64,000 nucleotides of DNA from Candidatus Poribacteria bacterium (GCA_012267415.1 JAAXGN010000156.1:46890-110889); one strand, 5' to 3'; numbered from the stretch's first letter, positions 10,133 through 22,520 are shown. Notes: generated from the letters alone by a model not told the origin. Made by a program: numbers and translations.

Positions 10133-11113
10133 CTATACTTTCAGAATAATCTTCCCAAAATTACGATTAGCTTCCATATATTCATGTGCTTCACAAACTT
10201 GTGCTAACGGAAATACCTTGTCAATGACAGGTCTGAGTGTACCGTTTTTTAACGCTGGCAACCATCGTTCTTCAAATCGTTGTGTGATTGCTATTTTTTC
10301 ATCCAGCGATTGCGGTCTCATCACGGAACCGATCACCTGAAGCCGGTGCCGCATGATCACGCCTAAATCTATGTCTGTGGTAGACCCACCCATCAATCCT
10401 ACTTGCAACAGCCGTCCCTTCACTTTGAGAATTTGCAGGTTGCGGCTTAGGTAAGGTGCACCGATAAAGTCTAATACGACATCTACCCCTTCTCCATCTG
10501 TCAACTTCTCAATTTCAGCGACAAAGTCTGATCGCTTATAGTTTATACCTGTTGTAGCACCCAAGGTGATACAGTTATCAATTTTCTCAGGTGTCCCTGC
10601 GGTGACAAAAACGCGTGCGCCTGCGTGCTTTGCGATCTGAATACCGGCAGTACCGACTCCACTTCCACCTGCATGAATTAGAATTGTCTCTCCTGCAGTT
10701 AACCGTCCTAATGTAAATATGTTTTCATTTGCTGTAAAAAACACCTCTGGCACTGCAGCTGCCGCTTCAAAACGCCAATCATCCGGTATGACCATAGCCA
10801 TGCGGTAATCAATAACCGCCTGTTCGGCGTAGCCTCCTCCTCCAACAAGTCCAAAAACGCGATCATTTTCGCCAAATCCCTGTACCGCCGATCCTATTGC
10901 TGAAACCGTGCCAGCAATTTCTAAGCCGAGTATTTCGGATTCTCCCGGTGGTGGCGGATATGCCCCCCGACGCTGTAGAAGGTCCGCGCGATTTAGCGCA
11001 GTCGCTTTAACGTCCACCAGTAACTGCGTTTCAGTGGGTTCAGGTGAAGGCACATCAGCTAATTGCAGTACCTCTGGACCTCCATCTCCTGTCCTAATTA
11101 TCGCTTTCATCAT
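10133..11113 (-). CDS. NAD(P)H quinone oxidoreductase, PIG3/QorA-type medium-chain reductase
   Basis: The 326-aa zinc-less medium-chain dehydrogenase begins MKAIIRTGDGGPEVLQL and has ALNRADLLQRRGAYPPPPGESEILGLEIAG, the signature of the TP53I3/PIG3 quinone oxidoreductase branch. The Rossmann dinucleotide site is HAGGSGVGTAGIQIAK near residue 148. It reduces quinones or reactive carbonyls with NAD(P)H in the cytoplasm. AAGGA lies 6 nt before the first of two adjacent ATGs, favouring the annotated start. It ends about 70 bp from the start of the PorU-like gene on the same strand, but nothing links their functions. Confidence 0.9.
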   Translation of the reverse strand: MMKAIIRTGDGGPEVLQLADVPSPEPTETQLLVDVKATALNRADLLQRRGAYPPPPGESEILGLEIAGTVSAIGSAVQGFGENDRVFGLVGGGGYAEQAVIDYRMAMVIPDDWRFEAAAAVPEVFFTANENIFTLGRLTAGETILIHAGGSGVGTAGIQIAKHAGARVFVTAGTPEKIDNCITLGATTGINYKRSDFVAEIEKLTDGEGVDVVLDFIGAPYLSRNLQILKVKGRLLQVGLMGGSTTDIDLGVIMRHRLQVIGSVMRPQSLDEKIAITQRFEERWLPALKNGTLRPVIDKVFPLAQVCEAHEYMEANRNFGKIILKV

Positions 11114-11319
11114 TTTGTTTCCTTAAACAAAGCATTAAGAATTTTATCATAAATGATTCCGTTCTGCCAAGTATTGTGACCGTTATTGGGACGTATATTC
11201 TCTATTTTAATAAACAGGGCAGAAATCATCAAGGTTTACCAACTTTTTTCTAAGAATCTCGTCTAATCTAACAGAATGATACGCGATTAGAATTAAAAAT
11301 AAGCCTTAGGAGAATAACG

Positions 11320-11796
11320 ATGTCAAAAACCGTTCAAAAGACATTGCCGCGTCATTTTAATCCTGTAAAGGCAAAATTGGCATATATGGACGAATGTTTT
11401 AGTCAACTGCATAGCGGTTTGCCAGCAGACAAAGACACTTATGTAGAGGCTGATAAACTCACACATTCTTATATCAAAAGTTGTTTTCTGATGATTGTGC
11501 AACGCGCTGTAGACATCAACAACGCAATCATAGAATTTAGTGGTCAAACGCCACCATATCAGAAACACCAAGGCTTCCGTGCTGTTCAAGAGAGTGGCGC
11601 AATTGACGTTGAGACATTAGATTTCTTTGAACACGCCATAACCTGCTATCAGAAAATATCAAACCCTTACGAGGGATTACCCCCCGCGGAACTGTACGAT
11701 GTATCTTCACAACTGCTACATCACGGTAAGTCTTACACGCGTCAGATCAACGCGTTCTTTGAAGATACTGCTCCTCCAATAGATACTGAATTATAA
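11320..11796 (+). CDS. HepT-like (DUF86) helical protein lacking the RNase motif
   Basis: This 158-aa, probably all-helical protein resembles HepT/DUF86: RAVDINNAIIEFSGQTPPYQKHQGFRAV followed by a 'leader-of-helix' segment GAIDVETLDFFEHAI and a terminal helix DVSSQLLHHGKSYTRQINAFFE. HepT toxins carry R-x4-H-x-Y in the segment after the third helix; here that place reads ITCYQKISNPYEGLP, so the catalytic residues are absent. No MntA-type nucleotidyltransferase lies next to it. AGGAG sits 8 nt before the ATG. It stands alone between a minus-strand gene and a strong hairpin terminator. Could be a non-toxic HepT homologue; moderate confidence on fold, low on role. Confidence 0.5.
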   Translation: MSKTVQKTLPRHFNPVKAKLAYMDECFSQLHSGLPADKDTYVEADKLTHSYIKSCFLMIVQRAVDINNAIIEFSGQTPPYQKHQGFRAVQESGAIDVETLDFFEHAITCYQKISNPYEGLPPAELYDVSSQLLHHGKSYTRQINAFFEDTAPPIDTEL

Positions 11797-11839
11797 AGTA
11801 ACAAAAAACGCTGTGGCCAGGTTTAACAGATGGACATAA

Positions 11840-11879
11840 AATAATTCGGGTTGAAGTGGTATCTTCAACCCGAATTATT
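11840..11879. terminator. Bidirectional hairpin between convergent genes
   Basis: A perfect 17-bp inverted repeat (AATAATTCGGGTTGAAG ... CTTCAACCCGAATAATT sense) with a 6-nt loop TGGTAT lies between the convergent HepT-like gene and the lipoprotein gene. The A/T-rich outer arms give a U-run at the 3' side on either strand, so it can act as an intrinsic terminator for both genes. Confidence 0.85.
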
Positions 11880-11909
11880 ACTTAGACAGCGACATCAAAA
11901 ATGGTGGTA

Positions 11910-12671
11910 CTAATCATATTTAATAATCCCACCTGTTCCTTTGATTTCAAAGGGCGGTTTTAATAAGATTTTATCTTGGGGTTCCTCATTAAATCCGCTG
12001 GGATATAGCATATAGGAAATGCGCCGCGGTAAGTGTTTTCCTAAATCGGCGAACATTTCCTCAGGTTGCTTAAATATTATCATATTACTCATTTGGGTCT
12101 GGTATGCAAACCAATACTTGAGATTAGAGTGGATTTCATTATTATAGATCATACTACCTGTTTTTACATCAATAATCTTGACACGAACTTTACTTCTTGC
12201 CACTTGCCGTGTAGTGATGTAAGTAGATGTTCCTGAAATTCCGGTCTGTCGTCCCAAACGTTGGTGATGTTGGTCATTATCTTTCCGTTCCAACCTTGGC
12301 TTTGTAACCTTACCTGTAATAATCCAGTCCACACCAAGTGATTCTCCTACTCTCGCTGCTAATGCTGGGTCATCAAAAACATCATTTAGTGTAATGCCGA
12401 GTTCATCTATTTTTTCCCCTACGGGGCGAATTTTATCCGATACGTCATAGACCCACTCAATATCTTTTAATATAAGTTCAAATCGGGTAGATAGATTAAC
12501 ACTAATGCGGCTTCCAAGAGCCTTTGCTTCTTCTTTGTCAGCGAAGAAGGGTGTAACAGCAATTTTCTTTGCTTCGGTAAATGTCGGTATCGTCTTTATA
12601 TCCTCGCCACCAAAGCATCCCACAAATGAAACAAGAAGAAGGGATATTAGTAAAAAACAAAATAAACGCAT
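11910..12671 (-). CDS. Lipoprotein with a CsgG/TolB-N/LpoB-like domain, unknown function
   Basis: The start is moved to an internal ATG (residue 13 of the ORF track entry) because it is preceded by GAGGAGG and gives a clean lipoprotein signal: MRLFCFLLISLLLVSFVGC, with Cys at about 19 as the lipidated residue. The mature part shows KKIAVTPFFADKEEAKALGSRISVNLSTRF, then LGVDWIITGKVTKP and VKIIDVKTGSMIYNNE. This order, a strand, a helix and then 'LGVDWIITGKV', is shared by CsgG, FlgO and LpoB-like periplasmic domains that assemble or sense envelope structures. No partner can be named from the context. A 90-bp AT-rich gap separates it from the next gene. Confidence 0.6.
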   Translation of the reverse strand: MRLFCFLLISLLLVSFVGCFGGEDIKTIPTFTEAKKIAVTPFFADKEEAKALGSRISVNLSTRFELILKDIEWVYDVSDKIRPVGEKIDELGITLNDVFDDPALAARVGESLGVDWIITGKVTKPRLERKDNDQHHQRLGRQTGISGTSTYITTRQVARSKVRVKIIDVKTGSMIYNNEIHSNLKYWFAYQTQMSNMIIFKQPEEMFADLGKHLPRRISYMLYPSGFNEEPQDKILLKPPFEIKGTGGIIKYD

Positions 12672-12796
12672 AATAGTGAATGCCTCCTCGATAATACTAT
12701 AATTCAACCCACAATCTATCTGTCAAAGCCATCTGTCAAACAATGTATCATAAATTGCAGTAATTGTCAAGCAACAATTAATATTCCTTTTAGTCC

Positions 12797-13789
12797 CTAT
12801 GCCACCGCGAGTGCCCGGACCTCTCCGAATTCATGTGTCAACTTTGTCCAAGAGTCGCCATTGTCTTCACTCAGGAAAAGTTGTCCGCTGACGCTACAAG
12901 CGATCAGCAATCCATCAACATCTGCATTATAGCCGAAACACCAGATAGTGCTATTTGCAGTTATTCCGATATCAGAACGTTCCCAACGTATTGCCGCTGC
13001 GTCTGCAGCATCATTTGAATCTTGCATATAGAAGATACCGCCTTGGTCACCGGGAGGTCCATTTCCTGCACCGATAAAGACCTGCGCCTGCCCATCTATA
13101 TTGCTGGCGTTCAAATAAAAAGCAGCACGACAATAGGGCCACGGAAAATGCTCACGCACCTTCAACGGTGTCCAATTGTGCATATCTGTTGTGATACAAA
13201 CGTCGTTATTTGTTGCTGCAACGAGTGTTTTCTGTTCACCCGGCACCACAGTTAACCCATGAATATCTTGACTGCTCAATCCTTCACTGCGGTTATCCCA
13301 TGTTTTTCCGCCATCGGTACTAAGCCGCATGCCATCAATTTCGATGCCAGCATATACAGTATCATGGTCTTCTGGGTCAATAATGATAGTTGTCACACGG
13401 GGAATAATAGGAATTCCTTCACATTCTTGCGCGAGCTCAGCATCGAGTTGAGTCCAGGTCTCACCCGCATCAGTCGTCTTGTAAAATGCTGATGGACACG
13501 TCCCCGCATAGAGTGTCCCTGCCGTAGTCGGATGAATCGCAAGTGACCATACCTCTTTACTATCCATATCACTTGGTAGATGTCTCCAGGAATCACCGCC
13601 ATCCGTAGTTTTGACAACACCTTTCTCAGTACCTGCATAAAGTGTTTTTGAATCTGCCGGATCAACGACGATGGCACGAATATCTGCTTCCGGAAAAATT
13701 CCGTTGCTTGCGCGATTCCATGTCTTACCTATGTCTTTACTTCGCCAGATGCTCTGTCCAACTGTTCCTGCATAAAGTGTGCTTGTCAT
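12797..13789 (-). CDS. BNR/Asp-box beta-propeller (sortilin/YCF48-like glycosyl-hydrolase fold)
   Basis: The 330-aa protein is built of repeated blades ending in Asp boxes: SKDIGKTWNRAS, TTDGGDSWRHL, TTDAGETWTQL, STDGGKTWDNR and SEDNGDSWTKL, alternating with TLYAGT strands. This is the BNR propeller fold seen in sialidases, sortilins and HCF136/YCF48. No signal peptide is visible, so it appears cytoplasmic unless the start is wrong. Sialidase catalytic residues cannot be recognised, so an enzymatic function is not claimed. Genes of this type are often expanded in Poribacteria-like genomes. Confidence 0.8.
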   Translation of the reverse strand: MTSTLYAGTVGQSIWRSKDIGKTWNRASNGIFPEADIRAIVVDPADSKTLYAGTEKGVVKTTDGGDSWRHLPSDMDSKEVWSLAIHPTTAGTLYAGTCPSAFYKTTDAGETWTQLDAELAQECEGIPIIPRVTTIIIDPEDHDTVYAGIEIDGMRLSTDGGKTWDNRSEGLSSQDIHGLTVVPGEQKTLVAATNNDVCITTDMHNWTPLKVREHFPWPYCRAAFYLNASNIDGQAQVFIGAGNGPPGDQGGIFYMQDSNDAADAAAIRWERSDIGITANSTIWCFGYNADVDGLLIACSVSGQLFLSEDNGDSWTKLTHEFGEVRALAVA

Positions 13790-13809
13790 ATATATCTCCT
13801 CTAAAATTC

Positions 13810-15639
13810 TCAGTATTCGGTTATGGGCTCATTTAGCATTCCTTCATCAATCACCCTGTCAGATATGTCACCGGCACCCCGTTTAATTATCCATTTTACC
13901 TTTTCTGTTGCTATATCAGGTTTGAGGTTGAAAGCGTACCTGTAAGTTATAAAACTTGGGCTATGTCCTGGGACAGTTTTCTCATTTTCAATATATATCA
14001 TCGGTTTTGCATCAAGCAGTTTACGATTTTGATATGTCAGTGTTACAGTGAAGGCATGTACAGCCGCAGGTTCATTTGCCAGTGACATATCTGACTGGGC
14101 GATTATTTCCCAATAGTTTGGATGTATCGGGTTCGGGAGTATGTATGCGGTGTAAGTCCCTAAATTACCTTCAAAAATACTATAATCGTACGCTATAGTT
14201 TGTTGTGCAAAACTTGAATTCTCAACCTGTAGACTCGGTATCACCATCAATCGCTGGATATCAGTTCCAAAAGTAGGCACGTCCAGTGTCGCTGTGCCAT
14301 CAACAGTTCTAAAAGGCACTTTTTCAACGACTATCTCACCTGATGTATGTAAATAAGTTGCCTTGACATCTATAATTCCCAGTGACATATTTATCTGGCG
14401 TTGTGTTGATAATCCGAGTGTTAAACCTGACTGTCCAACTGTCGCTGCTTTACATTCTATAGCATGTGCACTAAAATTTGCAAGTCTTCTATTTTTGCTA
14501 TTAGCAGGATAACTCACATGTTCAAATTGAGGTTGGATCGCCAATACAATTGAATTATACCGATACGGGTCTTCAACAGTGCCAAGCGTTAGCCATGTCG
14601 TTAGATAATTCGCCACTTTCCAGTCTGAGAAGATGTTAGCAAATGACTTATTTATGCCTTGTGTTTTTAACGTTTGTGTAATGCCAGGTATTCCATCTAA
14701 TGGATTTTTGACGAGTGCAGCAACAGTCTCTGTTCCACCGTAATGATCATGAAAATATAACATGAACAGAAAAGCAGCACCGTAGTGCGCAAGTAAGTTT
14801 GTTTCTGTCTGCTGAGTCCAGTCTATAAGGGAGGTATTCGGTGCTTTTTGAAAAGCATTCACATGCTGGTAGAGGTTAAAACCGCATTGAAATGCTGCGT
14901 AATCAGCACATCCTTCGTCAATCCAAATTTCCTCGTTTGGGGAATGGTGCCAATGGATAAGATGTTGGAGTTCATGTGCAATTACAGACTGCAAGTTAGA
15001 TATGTCACTGGCACTAGTGTTCGGAGGATGGTTCCTTGAGTTGATATAGATAATATCTGCTTCGTTGCTATGAAGTGGACCAAGGGTTGGATGATGCAGG
15101 CGACCGCGATACTGGTCAATCGGCATGAAATATCCAGCAGTGGAATACCTTGTATTTCTGTCAAGGATATTGAGAAGAAGGATAATGACTTTACCGTTCT
15201 CATCAACATCCGGAGGTGAACCGAAATCTTCCGTTAATATGTCGTATATACCGCGTCGTGGGTCTGCGGGTGTAGCGGAATCAAACGTTCTTTGAACTGA
15301 TTGGACTGTTGACGTTGTAATGTGTGTTTGCCATTCTGTATCTTCTACGAAGATATAACAGTGGGTTCCACTTGCGCGTAATGTCGCATTGATGGAATAC
15401 TGCTGTTTCCTTGCAAAATCAATCGCAAAAAAAGTCCTTTGGAATCCGACGGTAAGTGCTGGTGCTGCGGGGTGCCTTGGAGCAGTTCCCAAATCAGGTG
15501 AAGGTGGCAAAACTAAGCCTTCTTTAAGGAATGGTGTGCCACAACGGAACGCATAACTGGACTGCACGGCAAAATTCATAGCCAGTGGTATAGCAAGGGA
15601 CAACGTTAGCAATAGAATCTTGACGATGATTTTTCGCAT
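13810..15639 (-). CDS. Secreted HExxH zinc metallopeptidase (M6/M30-like)
   Basis: The 609-aa protein has an N-terminal signal peptide (ILLLTLSLAIPLAMNFAVQSSYA). The zinc site is VIAHELQHLIHW at about residues 219-230 with a downstream EIWIDEGCADYAAF, i.e. HExxH plus a third ligand Glu about 18 residues later, as in gluzincins. An earlier block DVDENGKVIILLLNI resembles the calcium-like segment before the catalytic domain of M6/M30 peptidases. The C-terminal ~230 residues are beta-rich and probably bind substrate or surface. No sorting domain is seen. The TPR gene is 19 bp upstream, suggesting cotranscription. Confidence 0.8.
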   Translation of the reverse strand: MRKIIVKILLLTLSLAIPLAMNFAVQSSYAFRCGTPFLKEGLVLPPSPDLGTAPRHPAAPALTVGFQRTFFAIDFARKQQYSINATLRASGTHCYIFVEDTEWQTHITTSTVQSVQRTFDSATPADPRRGIYDILTEDFGSPPDVDENGKVIILLLNILDRNTRYSTAGYFMPIDQYRGRLHHPTLGPLHSNEADIIYINSRNHPPNTSASDISNLQSVIAHELQHLIHWHHSPNEEIWIDEGCADYAAFQCGFNLYQHVNAFQKAPNTSLIDWTQQTETNLLAHYGAAFLFMLYFHDHYGGTETVAALVKNPLDGIPGITQTLKTQGINKSFANIFSDWKVANYLTTWLTLGTVEDPYRYNSIVLAIQPQFEHVSYPANSKNRRLANFSAHAIECKAATVGQSGLTLGLSTQRQINMSLGIIDVKATYLHTSGEIVVEKVPFRTVDGTATLDVPTFGTDIQRLMVIPSLQVENSSFAQQTIAYDYSIFEGNLGTYTAYILPNPIHPNYWEIIAQSDMSLANEPAAVHAFTVTLTYQNRKLLDAKPMIYIENEKTVPGHSPSFITYRYAFNLKPDIATEKVKWIIKRGAGDISDRVIDEGMLNEPITEY

Positions 15640-15658
15640 TTGCTTTTAAACCTATTGG

Positions 15659-17221
15659 CTATCGGCTGAGGCGTTCCTTTATTTCAGCATTTTCCGGTTC
15701 AATAGTTTGCGCTTCCTGCCAAACATCACGTGCTTTATCAGGTTCATTGTTCTTAAGGTAAGCATCCCCGAGATGTATCAATATTATGACATTTTTCGGT
15801 GATTGTTGTATTGCATTTTCCAACGTAGTGACAGCTTCCGCAAACCGTCCCTGTTTAAAGAATACCCATCCGAGACTATCAAGATATTCACCTTTCTCTG
15901 GTGACTTTTCAAGTGCACGTTTTATGAGAGCCTCAGCCTCATCAAGTTTTATTCCCTTCTCGGCATATAGATACCCGAGCGCGTTGAGTGCATATTCATG
16001 TGCGGGTTCAAGTGAAAGCGTTTTACGCAGATACGCTTCTGCGTTGTCAAAGTCTCCCATAGATTGATAGGCAGATGCAATTCCGTATATCGCTCCGATA
16101 TGTTCATCGTCGTTTGCCAGAAGTTGTGTAAAAGTCTCCTCAGCTTTCTCATATTTTTCAAACAGCAGATAGACGTTGCCCAAAGCATATTGTGCCTTAA
16201 CGGCTAATCCTCTGTAGGTAGCCTGTCTCCGCGCGTTGTCAGAACGGTTTACGATTGCTAAGGACAAGAATATTGCCCGTCCAAGATACTTTTCTGCCTC
16301 AGTTATAAGTGTCTGTGGGTCAATAGGTTCATTTTGTGACGTCCAATTATCCTCAGTTTGCATACGATACGCGATATCCTGCAGCACTAATCCCAACCCC
16401 AAGTTACTTCTCACGTCCTGCGGTGCTAAGGTCAAGCTTTGCTCAAAGGTCTTCTGTGCCTCTTCTACATGTCCACTATTAAGACTAAGATATCCCAGAT
16501 TCACAAGTGCTTCTATATCGTCCGGTTTAATTTTGATAACGCGCTTGTATGCTTCAACAGCTTCTGGTGTTCTTTCTAAATTCTTGTAAATATCGCCAAG
16601 CTTTTTATGAAAAGAAGGCTCAAAAGGCATAATACGGGTTAATGCTTTGAATGCCTTTTCCGCAGTTGTGTACTCACCAAGTTGGTACGATAAATCTCCC
16701 AGCATCTGTTGCGCCATAAAATGCGTTGGGTCCAACTCAGTCACTCTTTTAACAGTATCCAATACTTTAGTAACATTTTTTCCCCTTTCATAATATGCCC
16801 GGTGCGCCAGAATCTGAGCAAGTTGCCAGGTTGCAAGTATATTAGCATCATCGATTTCAAGTGCCTTCTCCATATCCTCCTCAGCACCAGGTACATTCTG
16901 CATCTTGTAACGAAGTTGTCCTCGTCTATACCAAACATAAGCAAACTCTGGTGCCAGTTCTACCAACTGATCGTATAGGGCCCTAGCCTTTGTCAAATCT
17001 GAATCATAACGTTGCAGGTAGACTGCATGCATCAATTTCGTATAAGTCTGCTTTGCTTTTTGAGATTCTTCGGTGAGTGGGACATGTTCATCAGGTTCTG
17101 CTGTAGTTACCTCTTGTGCATCTGCTATCAATACTATTGAAAGAAGGGACAGTACACTAAACAGCATCACCGCTCCTGTTATAATAGATGGCGTTGTTTT
17201 TATCCATAACTTATTGTTCAT
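15659..17221 (-). CDS. TPR-repeat protein with N-terminal membrane segment
   Basis: The ORF extends to 17251 but AAGGAG sits just before two adjacent internal ATGs, and the second (17221) gives MNNKLWIKTTPSIITGAVML, a basic start plus a hydrophobic segment of about 20 residues ending near IADAQ. From about residue 50 the protein is made of tetratricopeptide repeats (YVWYRRGQLRYKMQNVPGAEED, PSFHKKLGDIYKNLERTPEAVEAYKRVI, EYLDSLGWVFFKQGRFAEAV). It should be a periplasmic or anchored scaffold. It precedes the metallopeptidase gene in the same direction; a functional link is possible but unproven. Confidence 0.85.
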   Translation of the reverse strand: MNNKLWIKTTPSIITGAVMLFSVLSLLSIVLIADAQEVTTAEPDEHVPLTEESQKAKQTYTKLMHAVYLQRYDSDLTKARALYDQLVELAPEFAYVWYRRGQLRYKMQNVPGAEEDMEKALEIDDANILATWQLAQILAHRAYYERGKNVTKVLDTVKRVTELDPTHFMAQQMLGDLSYQLGEYTTAEKAFKALTRIMPFEPSFHKKLGDIYKNLERTPEAVEAYKRVIKIKPDDIEALVNLGYLSLNSGHVEEAQKTFEQSLTLAPQDVRSNLGLGLVLQDIAYRMQTEDNWTSQNEPIDPQTLITEAEKYLGRAIFLSLAIVNRSDNARRQATYRGLAVKAQYALGNVYLLFEKYEKAEETFTQLLANDDEHIGAIYGIASAYQSMGDFDNAEAYLRKTLSLEPAHEYALNALGYLYAEKGIKLDEAEALIKRALEKSPEKGEYLDSLGWVFFKQGRFAEAVTTLENAIQQSPKNVIILIHLGDAYLKNNEPDKARDVWQEAQTIEPENAEIKERLSR

Positions 17222-17296
17222 CATTTTCTCCTTTTCTAATTCATTCAACAATTTTCTCTATGTCCTATATAACACATTCAGCCTTTATGCGCGTTT

Positions 17297-19738
17297 CTAT
17301 ACAGACTCGGCATCAGAAATCTTGGCAACGTCAACGAGTGTTTCGCCATCATTTAAACTCATAAGCCTTACCCCTTGTGTTGTCCTGCCTATTGAACGAA
17401 TGTCGCTGACTGCCATACGCGTGATATATCCGGTAGAACTAATAAGTACAAGTTGATCTGACCTTCTAACGAGTTTTGCAGAAACAACCGCTCCATTTCT
17501 ACGTGAACGTTTAATTGTAGCCACCCCAACGCCACCTCGTTTCTGGGCACGATAAGCTGCTAAACTTGTGCGTTTACCATATCCATTTTCAGTAACAATT
17601 AGAAGCGAATCATTTTCATCTGAGGAACATACCATACCTACGACGAAATCCTCTTCACCGAGACGGATACCCCGCACACCGCGCGTACGACGTCCCATAC
17701 TTCTAACATCCGATTCATGGAAGCGGATAGAGTTTCCGTTGTGACTCACGAGAATCACATCATAGGAACCGTCGGTAAGTTGTGCGCCGATGAGTTGGTC
17801 ATCAACATCTAAATTGACTGCAATAATACCGCTGGAGATAGGATTTCGGAAATCCCGCAGTGGACTTTTCTTTACAATACCGTGTTTTGTCGCCATCAGG
17901 ATATAGTGATCCTCTTTAAACTCCCGCACAGGTAAAAGAGCAGTAATGGTCTCTGCTTCACTTAATTTTAGTATGTTTACCGCTGCCCGTCCAGCTGCGG
18001 TACGCGATCCTTCAGGTATCTCATAAACTTTCAGTAGAAAACATTTGCCAAGACTTGTAAAAAAGAGGAGGGGTTGATGAGCAGTTGCAATAATCAACTG
18101 TTCCAAGAAGTCTCCATCTTTAGGATTACCACCTTTGATGCCAACACCGCCGCGATTTTGTGTACGATAGGTATCCATCGGAATCCGCTTCAGGTAGCCA
18201 GAATGCGTTACCGTTACCACCATCTCATCATCAGCGATGAGATCTTCCATCTCAAAACTCTTGACTTCATCAACGATCTCAGTAAGACGTTCATCTCCAT
18301 GTTCCTCTTTCAAACCCTCTAATTCTTCCCGGATGATGTTGGTAACGAGTTCTTCACTACCAAGGATCGCTTTGAGTTCTGCAATTCGTTCAACGAGATC
18401 ACTATATTCATTATTGATAAGTTGTCGTTCTAAACCTGTTAACTGACGCAAGGTTAACCCAAGTACCTCGTTAGCTTGCAGCTCAGTAAGTTCGTATTGC
18501 GTTTGCAGCTGTTCTCTGGCATCCTGCGGGGTCTCAGCAGTTTGCACAATCTCAATGACTTCTTCTAAATGCTCAAGTGCGATACGGTATCCCTCTAAGA
18601 CATGCGCCCGGCGTTCACATCGTGCTAAATCAAACTGTGTGCGTCGACGAATCACATCCCGACGATGTGCTAAATAGTGTTGCAAAATCTCAGGAAGTGT
18701 TAAAATTTTAGGCAACCCCTCCACAAGACAGAGCAGAATAGCGTTATAATTAACCTGCATCTGCGTGTGTTTATAGAGTTGATTTAAGACAACCTGTGGC
18801 ACTTCGCCTTGCTTGAGTTCAATAACAACCCGTATGTCCTCATCAGATTCATCACGGATATCTCGAATCCCTGTTATCGTGTTACTATTTACAAGTTCAG
18901 TCATACGTTCACAGAGTCTATTTTTCTTAATCTGATATGGAATTTCGGTGACGATAATTTGTTCACGATCTCCTCGAACTTTACCGTGTGTTACCGGTTC
19001 AATATCCACCTTTGCCCGAATCGTCATATTCCCTCTACCTGTAGCATACATATCCCTGATCGGTTTTTCCCCAACGATAATTGCGCCAGTTGGAAAGTCA
19101 GGACCGGGGATCAATTCCATCAGTTCAGATACTGACGATTCTGGAAAATCCAGCATAAGCAAAAGCGCATCAACGACTTCGTTGAGATTATGCGGTGGAA
19201 GTTCTGTCGCATAACCTACACCTATACCTGTAGTGCCATTGACAAGTAGGTTCGGAAGAAGACCAGGCAATACAACCGGTTCTTCCATAGAATCCTTATA
19301 ATTCGGTTGAAAGTCAACCGTGTCCATTTTTATGTCGCGTAGAAGGTTATTGGATATCTTGGCAAGACGACACTCTGTATAACGCATTGCCCCAGCAGGA
19401 TCATCGTCAATAGACCCGAAGTTACCTTGTCCATCAATCAATGGATAACGCGTGCTGAATTCCTGTGCGAGACCTACAAGCGTGCCGTAAATAGGACCAT
19501 CACCGTGGGGATGGAAATTCTTCATAACCTCACCGACCACCGCCGCACACTTATCATAAGGACGGTTGTTCGTTAGGTTGAGTTCTCCCATAGCGTAAAT
19601 TATGCGACGAGCACTCGGTTTCAAACCATCCCGGACATCAGGGATCGCCCTATTGGTATTGACACTCATCGCGTAGGTAAGGACTGATGTTTGTAACTCT
19701 GTATCAATTGATCGTCTAATGATGTTTTCTTTTTGCAT
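17297..19738 (-). CDS. gyrA: DNA gyrase subunit A
   Basis: The 813-aa protein carries the breakage-reunion domain (RAIPDVRDGLKPSARRI, NFHPHGD about 74-80, AMRYTECRLA with the catalytic Tyr near 120, LVNGTTGIGVGYAT) and a C-terminal six-blade beta-pinwheel with QNRGGVGIKGG and a GyrA-box-like QKRGGVG near 734. It nicks and reseals DNA with GyrB to introduce negative supercoils. The quinolone pocket is unusual: the E. coli Ser83 and Asp87 positions both read Gly (HPHGDGPIYGTL). gyrB lies 202 bp upstream on the same strand. The C-terminal acidic tail of E. coli GyrA is not present. Confidence 0.95.
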   Translation of the reverse strand: MQKENIIRRSIDTELQTSVLTYAMSVNTNRAIPDVRDGLKPSARRIIYAMGELNLTNNRPYDKCAAVVGEVMKNFHPHGDGPIYGTLVGLAQEFSTRYPLIDGQGNFGSIDDDPAGAMRYTECRLAKISNNLLRDIKMDTVDFQPNYKDSMEEPVVLPGLLPNLLVNGTTGIGVGYATELPPHNLNEVVDALLLMLDFPESSVSELMELIPGPDFPTGAIIVGEKPIRDMYATGRGNMTIRAKVDIEPVTHGKVRGDREQIIVTEIPYQIKKNRLCERMTELVNSNTITGIRDIRDESDEDIRVVIELKQGEVPQVVLNQLYKHTQMQVNYNAILLCLVEGLPKILTLPEILQHYLAHRRDVIRRRTQFDLARCERRAHVLEGYRIALEHLEEVIEIVQTAETPQDAREQLQTQYELTELQANEVLGLTLRQLTGLERQLINNEYSDLVERIAELKAILGSEELVTNIIREELEGLKEEHGDERLTEIVDEVKSFEMEDLIADDEMVVTVTHSGYLKRIPMDTYRTQNRGGVGIKGGNPKDGDFLEQLIIATAHQPLLFFTSLGKCFLLKVYEIPEGSRTAAGRAAVNILKLSEAETITALLPVREFKEDHYILMATKHGIVKKSPLRDFRNPISSGIIAVNLDVDDQLIGAQLTDGSYDVILVSHNGNSIRFHESDVRSMGRRTRGVRGIRLGEEDFVVGMVCSSDENDSLLIVTENGYGKRTSLAAYRAQKRGGVGVATIKRSRRNGAVVSAKLVRRSDQLVLISSTGYITRMAVSDIRSIGRTTQGVRLMSLNDGETLVDVAKISDAESV

Positions 19739-19852
19739 TTGCTTCTCTTATTTCTACTACCGCTCTCAACTAACTTCAGGAGCCGGTGAAAATTTCTTAT
19801 TATAGTGAACTTTAGAATTAATGTCAGTTAAAATATAGACTGGCTTCACAAC

Positions 19853-19871
19853 GGGCGAGGTGACCTCCCCC
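19853..19871. repeat. Diverged GGGCGGGG-type palindrome in the gyrB-gyrA gap
   Basis: GGGCGAGGT-G-ACCTCCCCC is an imperfect palindrome followed by CTACG. It looks like a diverged, reversed member of the GTAGGGGCGGGG-TTT-CCCCGCCC element found at 32338, 45495 and 63891. The remaining ~180 bp between gyrA and gyrB show no gene. Confidence 0.5.
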
Positions 19872-19940
19872 TACGCTGTGTGTTCTTCGTCATCGGTGTA
19901 TGGGGTGAAATGTCTCATCAATTATTCACTTTACTCTAAA

Positions 19941-22520
<2,580 letters not shown>

